NCBI RefSeq assembly: GCF_000472865.1 | Contig: NZ_AXAP01000029.1 | Span: 39,970-103,969, forward strand | Direction of reading: 5' to 3' | DNA length: 64,000 bases | Source: Bradyrhizobium elkanii WSM2783 | GTDB lineage: Bacteria; Pseudomonadota; Alphaproteobacteria; Rhizobiales; Xanthobacteraceae | Part shown: positions 57,835 through 64,000 of the stretch, piece by piece | Layout: every line of letters begins with the position of its first letter | Position numbering within the stretch: position 1 is the first letter of the stretch | Made by a program: the position numbers and the translations under genes | Notes under the pieces: model-generated | What the model saw: the letters and a program-made list of their open reading frames with translations, nothing else | Told to the model about the DNA's origin: nothing | The model's database searches: none

Positions 57835-60573
57835 ATGGACGATTTGATGCGAGAGTTTCTGACCGAGACCAGCGAAAGCCTGGACACGGTCGACAATCAG
57901 TTGGTGAAGTTCGAGCAAGAACCGAACAACGCGAAGATTCTCGATAATATTTTTCGCCTGGTGCACACCATCAAGGGTACCTGCGGCTTCCTGGGGCTTC
58001 CGCGACTGGAAGCGCTGGCGCATGCCGGCGAGACCTTGATGGGCAAATTCCGCGACGGCATGCCGGTCACGGCGGAAGCGGTGACGCTGATCCTGTCGAG
58101 CATCGACCGCATCAAGGAGATCCTCGCAGGACTGGAGGCAACCGAGGCCGAGCCGGAAGGATCGGACGAAGACCTCATCGTCAAGCTGCACGAGATGGCC
58201 GAGCGCAGTTTCGAATCGATGGCTGCCGAGGCCAGTACCGAACCTGCCGCAGAGCCGGAGGCCCCTGTCATGGCCGCGCCGCCGCTGCAACCCGCGGCCA
58301 CGGAGGGCACGCTGGTGGTACAGACGCTCGAGCGTCCGCTGCGTCCCGGTGAAGTCTCACTCGACGAGCTTGAGCGCGCGTTCCGCGAAACCGCCACCGA
58401 AGTGGCGCCGCCCGCGCCTGCTGCCGCGCCCGCAGCCAAGCCTGCCGCACATGAGCCGGCCGCAGAGGTTGCCAAGGAGAAGAAGGCACCGAGGAAGACG
58501 GCGGCCGCCGAAGACATGCACGAGTCCGACAAGGTCGCCAACCAGTCGATCCGCGTCAACGTGGATACGCTGGAGCACCTGATGACCATGGTCTCCGAGC
58601 TGGTGCTGACCCGCAACCAGCTCCTGGAGATATCACGCCGCAACGAGGACACCGAGTTCAAGGTGCCGTTGCAGCGTCTCTCGAACGTCACCGCCGAGCT
58701 GCAGGAGGGCGTCATGAAGACGCGCATGCAGCCGATCGGCAACGCCTGGCAGAAGCTGCCGCGCATCGTGCGCGACCTCTCGGGCGAACTCGGCAAGCAG
58801 ATCGAACTGGAGATGCACGGCGCCGACACCGAGCTCGACCGCCAGGTGCTCGATCTGATCAAGGATCCCCTCACGCACATGGTGCGCAACTCCGCGGACC
58901 ATGGTCTGGAGACCACGGCCGAGCGCGCGGCGGCCGGCAAGCCGGAGCAGGGCACCATCCGTCTCTCCGCCTATCACGAGGGCGGCCACATCATCATCTG
59001 CATCGCCGACAACGGCCGCGGTCTCAACACCGAACGGATCAAGGCGAAAGCTCTGGCCAACGGCCTCGTCACCGAGGCTGAACTGGAGAAGATGACGGAA
59101 GCGCAGATCCACAAGTTCATCTTCGCGCCGGGCTTCTCGACGGCTGCGCAAGTTACTTCGGTTTCCGGCCGCGGCGTCGGCATGGACGTGGTGCGCACCA
59201 ATATCGACCAGATCGGCGGCACCATCGACATCAAGTCGGTCGCAGGCGAGGGCTGCTCCGTCACCATCAAGATCCCGCTGACGCTCGCCATCGTGTCCGC
59301 GCTGATCGTCGAAGCAGGCGGCGACCGTTTTGCGATCCCCCAGCTCTCCGTCGTTGAACTGGTTCGCGCGCGGGCCAATTCCGAGCACCGCATCGAGCGC
59401 ATCAAGGACACCGCCGTGCTGCGCCTGCGCAACAAGCTCTTGCCGCTGATGCACCTGAAGAAGCTGCTCAGGATCGATGACGGTTCGTCGAGCGATCCCG
59501 AGAACGGTTTCATCGTGGTGACGCAGGTCGGCAGCCAGACTTTCGGTATCGTGGTCGACGGCGTGTTTCACACCGAGGAAATCGTGGTCAAGCCGATGTC
59601 GACCAAGCTGCGTCACATCGACATGTTCTCCGGCAACACCATCCTCGGCGATGGCGCTGTCATCATGATCATCGACCCCAACGGCATCGCCAAGGCGCTC
59701 GGTGCTGCCGGCTCGGCCGCCCATGAGATGGCGGACGACAGCGCTGCGGCCCATGTCAGCGGCGAGCAGCTCACCTCGCTCCTGGTGTTCCGTGCCGGCA
59801 CCAGCCAGCCCAAGGCGGTGCCGCTTGGCCTCGTCACGCGCCTGGAGGAGATCGCCACCGACAAGATCGAGCTCTCCAACGGCCGCTACATGGTGCAGTA
59901 CCGCGATCAGTTGATGCCGCTGGTGCAGATGGCTGATGTCAATGTGCAGACCTCCGGCTCGCAGCCGATCCTGGTGTTCGCCGACGACGGCCGCTCGATG
60001 GGGCTCGTGGTCGACGAGATCATCGACATCGTTGAGGAGCGGCTGCACATCGAGGTCGCGGGCTCGCAGGATGGCATTCTCGGCTCGGCCGTGATCAAGG
60101 GCCAGGCGACCGAAGTGATCGACGTCGGTCACTTCCTGCCGATGGCCTTCTCCGACTGGTTCAGCCGCAAGGAGATGCGGCCGTCCTCCAACGCGCAATC
60201 GGTGCTTCTGGTCGACGACAGCGCGTTCTTCCGCAACATGCTGGCCCCGGTCCTGAAGGCCGCCGGCTACAAGGTGCGTACCGCGCCGAATGCACAGGAA
60301 GGGTTGGCCGCGCTGCGTTCGGGACAGGCGTTCGACGTGGTGCTGACCGACATCGAGATGCCCGAGATGAACGGCTTCGAGTTCGCCGAGAGCATCCGCT
60401 CCGATCAGCATTTGAGCGGCGTTCCGATCATCGCGCTGTCGGCGATGGTCTCGCCGGCCGCGATCGAGCGCGGGCGGCAAGCCGGCTTCCATGATTACGT
60501 CGCCAAATTCGACCGTCCCGGCCTGATCGCGGCGTTGAAGGAACAGACCGCCGAGATCAGGAAAGCGGCATAG
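57835..60573 (+). CDS. cheA: Chemotaxis histidine kinase CheA with C-terminal REC domain
   Basis: 912 residues from ATG 57835. Order: HPt (H44 in RLVHTIKGTCGFLG), Ala/Pro-rich linker, dimerisation helices (DTLEHLMTMVSELVLTRNQL), HATPase (DPLTHMVRNSADHGLE, IADNGRGL, FAPGFSTA, SVSGRGVGMDVV), a CheW-like section, and a receiver domain (LLVDDSAFFRN, LTDIEMPEMNG) in the last ~125 residues. No P2 domain is evident. The hybrid form resembles other alphaproteobacterial CheA-REC proteins. It starts the che operon. Confidence 0.95.
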   Translation: MDDLMREFLTETSESLDTVDNQLVKFEQEPNNAKILDNIFRLVHTIKGTCGFLGLPRLEALAHAGETLMGKFRDGMPVTAEAVTLILSSIDRIKEILAGLEATEAEPEGSDEDLIVKLHEMAERSFESMAAEASTEPAAEPEAPVMAAPPLQPAATEGTLVVQTLERPLRPGEVSLDELERAFRETATEVAPPAPAAAPAAKPAAHEPAAEVAKEKKAPRKTAAAEDMHESDKVANQSIRVNVDTLEHLMTMVSELVLTRNQLLEISRRNEDTEFKVPLQRLSNVTAELQEGVMKTRMQPIGNAWQKLPRIVRDLSGELGKQIELEMHGADTELDRQVLDLIKDPLTHMVRNSADHGLETTAERAAAGKPEQGTIRLSAYHEGGHIIICIADNGRGLNTERIKAKALANGLVTEAELEKMTEAQIHKFIFAPGFSTAAQVTSVSGRGVGMDVVRTNIDQIGGTIDIKSVAGEGCSVTIKIPLTLAIVSALIVEAGGDRFAIPQLSVVELVRARANSEHRIERIKDTAVLRLRNKLLPLMHLKKLLRIDDGSSSDPENGFIVVTQVGSQTFGIVVDGVFHTEEIVVKPMSTKLRHIDMFSGNTILGDGAVIMIIDPNGIAKALGAAGSAAHEMADDSAAAHVSGEQLTSLLVFRAGTSQPKAVPLGLVTRLEEIATDKIELSNGRYMVQYRDQLMPLVQMADVNVQTSGSQPILVFADDGRSMGLVVDEIIDIVEERLHIEVAGSQDGILGSAVIKGQATEVIDVGHFLPMAFSDWFSRKEMRPSSNAQSVLLVDDSAFFRNMLAPVLKAAGYKVRTAPNAQEGLAALRSGQAFDVVLTDIEMPEMNGFEFAESIRSDQHLSGVPIIALSAMVSPAAIERGRQAGFHDYVAKFDRPGLIAALKEQTAEIRKAA

Positions 60574-60601
60574 GTTGAGTCGGGCACAAGGAATTGAAAC
60601 G

Positions 60602-61072
60602 ATGACCAGCAAGACCGACACCATCGAAGGCACCATGGCCGAATACGTCACCGCCGTGATCGGCGGGCAATTGTTCGGCCTGCCGATCTCACGCGTGCAG
60701 GACGTGTTCATGCCGGAGCGGCTGACGCGTGTGCCGCTGTCTTCCAGCGAGATCGCCGGCGTGCTCAACCTGCGCGGCCGCATCGTGACGGTGGTCGATA
60801 TGCGCGCGCGGCTCGGCCTGCCAAAGAACGACGACGGCAAGCCGCCGATGGCGGTCGGCGTCGATCTTCGCGGCGAATCCTATGGCCTCTTGATCGACCA
60901 GATCGGCGAGGTGCTGCGGCTGCCCGATGACAGCCGCGAGGAGAATCCGGTCAACCTCGACCCGCGGATGGCCAAGCTCGCCGGCGGCGTCCATCGCCTG
61001 GACGGCCAGCTCATGGTCGTCCTCGATGTCGACCGCGTGCTCGAACTGATGCCGGATGCGAAGGCGGCCTAG
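60602..61072 (+). CDS. cheW: Chemotaxis adaptor CheW
   Basis: 156 residues from ATG 60602. CheW fold: VTAVIGGQLFGLPISRVQDVFMPE, LTRVPLSSSEIAGVLNLRGRIVTVVDMRARLG, YGLLIDQIGEVL. It links chemoreceptors to CheA. Located 28 bp after cheA. Confidence 0.95.
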   Translation: MTSKTDTIEGTMAEYVTAVIGGQLFGLPISRVQDVFMPERLTRVPLSSSEIAGVLNLRGRIVTVVDMRARLGLPKNDDGKPPMAVGVDLRGESYGLLIDQIGEVLRLPDDSREENPVNLDPRMAKLAGGVHRLDGQLMVVLDVDRVLELMPDAKAA

Positions 61073-61153
61073 TCTCCGCGCGATAGGCGGGCATGCCTAT
61101 TGAAGAACTGAAACGGAAACGTCCCTCGCGGGATGAGGAAGTAGAGGCCCAAC

Positions 61154-61519
61154 ATGAGAACCTGTCTTGTCGTCGATGACTCCAGCGTCATTCGCAAGGT
61201 CGCGCGTCGCATCCTGGAAGGCCTCGATTTTCAGATTGTCGAGGCCGAGGACGGCGAGAAGGCGCTGGAAGCCTGCAAGCGCGCCATGCCCGCCGCCGTG
61301 TTGCTCGATTGGAACATGCCGGTGATGGATGGCTACGAATTCCTCGGCAATCTGCGCCGCATGCCCGGCGGCGATCAGCCCAAGGTGGTGTTCTGCACCA
61401 CCGAGAACGACGTTGCGCATATCGCCCGCGCGCTGCATGCCGGCGCCAACGAATACATCATGAAGCCGTTCGACCGGGACATCGTTACCGCGAAGTTCCA
61501 GGAGGTCGGCCTGATCTGA
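61154..61519 (+). CDS. cheY: Chemotaxis response regulator CheY
   Basis: 121 residues, single receiver domain: CLVVDDSSVIRK (acidic pair), AVLLDWNMPVMDGYEFL (phospho-Asp), VFCTTEN (Thr) and YIMKPFD (Lys). Phosphorylated by CheA to act on the motor switch. 81 bp after cheW. Confidence 0.93.
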   Translation: MRTCLVVDDSSVIRKVARRILEGLDFQIVEAEDGEKALEACKRAMPAAVLLDWNMPVMDGYEFLGNLRRMPGGDQPKVVFCTTENDVAHIARALHAGANEYIMKPFDRDIVTAKFQEVGLI

Positions 61520-61604
61520 GTGTCGTGTTCGATCCGGCGGCTGAAAGCCATCGGCATGGGAGCATGATCCGGAGAAGGCGTGCCGTTGAGCCGTTGGTGA
61601 ATTG

Positions 61605-62768
61605 ATGAGTGTTGCGTTGACAAATGCCCCGTCCCGGACTTCGACGCGAGAGGAGCCGTTGCGGGTGATGGTGGTCGACGACTCCGTCGTCATCCGCGGC
61701 ATGATCTCGCGCTGGATCGGCGCGGAATCCGACATGGAGGTGACGGCCTCATTCCGCACCGGTCTCGACGCCGTCAACCAGCTCGAGCGCGTCAATCCCG
61801 ATGTCGCCGTGCTCGACATCGAAATGCCGGAGCTCGACGGCATCTCGGCGCTGCCGAAGCTGCTCGCCAAGAAACGCGACCTCGTCATCATCATGGCCTC
61901 GACGCTGACCCGTCGCAACGCGGAGATCAGCCTGAAGGCGCTGTCGCTCGGCGCGGCCGATTATATCCCCAAGCCGGAAAGCACGCGCGAGGCCGGCGCG
62001 GCAGAGACCTTCCGGCACGACCTGATCCAGAAGATCCGCCATCTCGGCGCCAAGGTGCGCCGGCGCGCGACACCCGTCGCCGCAAGCCCGGCATTGGCGC
62101 CGGTGCAGGACAAGGCGCGCGAAGCCGCGACCCGCCCGGCGACTTCGCAGCAGGCATTGGTCCGCCGCACCTTCGGCATGCTGGCGCCGAAGGTGCTGTT
62201 GATCGGTTCGTCGACCGGTGGCCCGCAGGCGCTGATGGTGCTGGTCGCCGAAATCGGACCGGTGATCGACCGCTTTCCGATCCTGATCACCCAGCACATG
62301 CCGCCGACCTTCACGACGATCCTGGCCGAGCATCTCGCGCGTGCCAGCCGCCGGCCGGCGCATGAGGCTGTTGACGGCGAGATCGTCAAGGCCGGCCAGA
62401 TCTATCTGGCGCCGGGCGGCCGCCATATGCGTGTTGCGCGCCGCGGCGCCGAGATCGCGATCGCACTCGATGACGGACCGCCGGTGAATTTCTGCAAGCC
62501 CGCGGTTGATCCCATGTTCATGTCCGCGATCGATGTCTGGCAGGGCGGCATCATGTCCGTGATCCTGACCGGCATGGGGTCGGACGGCATGCGCGGCGGC
62601 AAGGACATCGTCGCCGCCGGCGGCAGCGTGATTGCCCAGGACGAGGCGACCAGTGTCGTGTGGGGCATGCCGGGCGCGGCGGCGAATGCGGGGATATGCG
62701 CGGCCGTGCTGCCGCTCAAGGAGATCGGACCGAAGCTTAACCGGTTGTTTGCGGGAGATCGTTCGTGA
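61605..62768 (+). CDS. cheB: Chemotaxis methylesterase CheB
   Basis: 387 residues from ATG 61605. Receiver domain (VMVVDDSVVIRGMI, VAVLDIEMPELDG) and methylesterase with catalytic Ser/His/Asp in LIGSSTGGPQAL, ITQHMPPTFT and GMGSDGMRGG. It demethylates or deamidates chemoreceptors for adaptation. The stop overlaps cheR by 4 bp. Confidence 0.95.
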   Translation: MSVALTNAPSRTSTREEPLRVMVVDDSVVIRGMISRWIGAESDMEVTASFRTGLDAVNQLERVNPDVAVLDIEMPELDGISALPKLLAKKRDLVIIMASTLTRRNAEISLKALSLGAADYIPKPESTREAGAAETFRHDLIQKIRHLGAKVRRRATPVAASPALAPVQDKAREAATRPATSQQALVRRTFGMLAPKVLLIGSSTGGPQALMVLVAEIGPVIDRFPILITQHMPPTFTTILAEHLARASRRPAHEAVDGEIVKAGQIYLAPGGRHMRVARRGAEIAIALDDGPPVNFCKPAVDPMFMSAIDVWQGGIMSVILTGMGSDGMRGGKDIVAAGGSVIAQDEATSVVWGMPGAAANAGICAAVLPLKEIGPKLNRLFAGDRS

Positions 62769-63637
62769 CGCCGTTGGATTATGATTATCTGCGCAAGCTC
62801 CTGAAGGAGCGGTCCGGCCTCGACCTGTCGTCCGACAAGCAATATCTGGTCGAGAGCCGCCTGGTGCCGCTTGCGCGCAAATCGGGATTATCAGGCATTC
62901 CGGAGCTGGTCCAGAAGATGAAGGGCGCTGGCGCCGAGGCGCTGACATCGGAAGTGGTCGAGGCGATGACCACCAACGAGACGTTCTTTTTCCGCGACAA
63001 GATTCCGTTCGACCATTTGAAGCAGGCGGTGCTGCCGGCGCTGATCCAGGCGCGGGCCGCGCGGCGTTCGCTGCGCATCTGGTGCGCGGCATCGTCCACC
63101 GGGCAGGAGCCTTACTCGATCGCGATGTGTCTGAAGGAAATGGGCGCGGCGCTCGCGGGCTGGCGGCTCGAGATCGTCGCGACCGACCTGTCGCAGGCAG
63201 TCCTGGAAAAATCCAAGGCCGGCATCTTCAGCCAGTTCGAGGTGCAGCGCGGCCTGCCGATCCAGTTCCTGGTGAAATACTTCACCCAGATCGGCGAGTT
63301 CTGGCAGCTCAATGCCGATATCCGCGCCATGGTGCAGCATCGCCAGCTCAACCTGCTGCAGGACTTCTCCCATCTCGGCACGTTCGATGTGATCTTCTGC
63401 CGCAACGTGCTGATCTATTTCGATCAGGAGACGAAGACGGATATCTTCGCGCGGCTTGCAAAAATGCTCGAGCCCGACGGCGTGCTGGCGCTGGGGGCGG
63501 CCGAATCCGTGGTTGGCATCAGCAGCGTCTTCAAGCCCTATCCGGACCGCCGCGGTCTCTATTGCCTGGGCACCGCGCCGGTCGCGCGCACCGGCGCGCC
63601 GATCGGGCTCAAGGCGGTCGCTTCCGCGGCGCGATAG
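62765..63637 (+). CDS. cheR: Chemotaxis methyltransferase CheR
   Basis: 290 residues from GTG 62765 (GTGA overlap with cheB). N-terminal CheR_N helices (DYDYLRKLLKERSGLDLSSDKQYLVESRL, MTTNETFFFRD) and SAM-binding core (IWCAASSTGQEPYSIAM, DVIFCRNVLIYFD). It methylates chemoreceptors opposite CheB. Last gene of the operon. Confidence 0.95.
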   Translation: MTPLDYDYLRKLLKERSGLDLSSDKQYLVESRLVPLARKSGLSGIPELVQKMKGAGAEALTSEVVEAMTTNETFFFRDKIPFDHLKQAVLPALIQARAARRSLRIWCAASSTGQEPYSIAMCLKEMGAALAGWRLEIVATDLSQAVLEKSKAGIFSQFEVQRGLPIQFLVKYFTQIGEFWQLNADIRAMVQHRQLNLLQDFSHLGTFDVIFCRNVLIYFDQETKTDIFARLAKMLEPDGVLALGAAESVVGISSVFKPYPDRRGLYCLGTAPVARTGAPIGLKAVASAAR

Positions 63638-63660
63638 AGTTAAGCGGCGACACCCAGTCC

Positions 63661-63746
63661 CGTAGGATGGGTAGAGCGCAGCGAAACGCATCGCGACGAG
63701 AGCGCGGCTCCAATGATGGGTTTCGCTCCGCTCTACGCATCCTACG
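63661..63746. repeat. Dispersed chromosomal palindrome
   Basis: Arms CGTAGGATGGGTAGAGCG (63661-63678) and CGCTCTACGCATCCTACG (63729-63746) pair at 17 of 18 positions, with further inner pairing. This type of intergenic palindrome is scattered in Bradyrhizobium-like genomes and here follows the che operon. Confidence 0.7.
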
Positions 63747-63888
63747 ATTGTCGTCCCTGCGAAAGCACTAGGGCATGCACAGATGTGGTGCGGTGCGGCG
63801 GATTGACTCGGGGCGGGTTTGAGGGATTCCAGAATCGGGAATCTGTGTGATTTCTATTGTGGCACTTCGATTTGACGGAGGTGCCGCG

Positions 63889-64000
63889 ATGTCGCCACGG
63901 ATTGACTGGACGTTGGGCCGGTTCGGGGATCGTCGTCTCGATAAAGGGGGGCGGCGCTCGTCGAACGCATGGTTGCGGGCAAGGATGTTTGCCTGCGGCG
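63889..64000 (+). mobile_element. Tn5/IS4-like transposase start, apparently frameshifted (3' partial)
   Basis: ATG 63889 with GGAGG upstream opens SPRIDWTLGRFGDRRLDKGG, the N-terminal domain of IS4/Tn5-like transposases. After a six-G run (63946-63951) the frame becomes unlike the family, while the frame one base back continues AALVERMVAGKDVCLR as expected. The window ends here. The IS left end lies somewhere in 63780-63888; terminal repeats could not be defined without the right end. Confidence 0.65.

Noticed and set aside
58633..60840. A 735-residue leftward open frame opposite cheA
   Set aside because: It is a shadow of cheA in high-GC DNA, with no recognisable fold and no ribosome site in context.

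Overview
The window is a slice of an alphaproteobacterial chromosome, most likely Bradyrhizobium or a close relative (Nitrobacteraceae). The evidence is the high GC, the gene order chpT-cheA(REC)-cheW-cheY-cheB-cheR, an EipA/DUF1134 gene, a CysQ phosphatase, and dispersed host-type intergenic palindromes. Genus is inferred from gene content and was not tested by search.

Positions 1 to about 53,113 are one large prophage, cut off by the left window edge. It abuts the 3' end of a tRNA-Val(CAC) gene (53114-53188, minus strand), the usual layout of an attR site that rebuilds the tRNA. No integrase is visible, so it is expected beyond the left edge. Layout: (i) 1-7617, rightward replication and recombination genes (DUF669 protein, PD-(D/E)XK nuclease, MT-A70 methylase, DEAH helicase, primase-polymerase/DUF3987); (ii) 7641-11463, a leftward block of small genes with a lytic transglycosylase and an HNH protein, ending at a bidirectional terminator; (iii) 11470-11956, an AT-rich intergenic region with repeated operator-like sites in front of a rightward DNA-binding candidate; (iv) 12.85-15.02 kb, a Septu-like AAA ATPase + HNH nuclease pair with atypical base usage, bracketed by imperfect 41-bp direct repeats; (v) VRR-NUC and gpZ-like genes; (vi) 17.09-20.59 kb, a leftward accessory island with an ArdA-type antirestriction gene carrying an unusual zinc-finger insertion; (vii) 21.3-46.8 kb, the morphogenesis region, with a lambda-like head (Nu1/GpA terminase, gpW, portal, S49 protease, decoration and capsid proteins) joined to a P2-like contractile tail (gpV, gp25, J, I, fibre, sheath, tube, gpE/E', tape measure, U, X, D); (viii) 46.87-48.81 kb, lysis genes (amidase with C-terminal membrane anchor, Rz, nested Rz1); (ix) 48.8-52.9 kb, a right arm of small accessory genes with an SGNH hydrolase.

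Positions 53,189-64,000 are chromosome: a membrane-anchored coiled-coil protein, EipA, a YHS-domain protein, CysQ, ChpT, the chemotaxis operon, a dispersed palindrome, and the start of a Tn5/IS4-like transposase that appears frameshifted.

The most unusual signals are the Septu-like cassette with flanking repeats; a recurring leader module (AAACGGTCC followed about 55-65 nt later by a hairpin that closes at or near the start codon) in front of sheath, amidase and SGNH hydrolase genes; the duplication of the sheath leader plus its first 11 codons onto the SGNH hydrolase; and the zinc-finger ArdA. Several genes show single-base frame breaks (HNH near 21.33 kb, a leftward gene near 19.33 kb, the transposase near 63.95 kb), so local sequence accuracy should be kept in mind.
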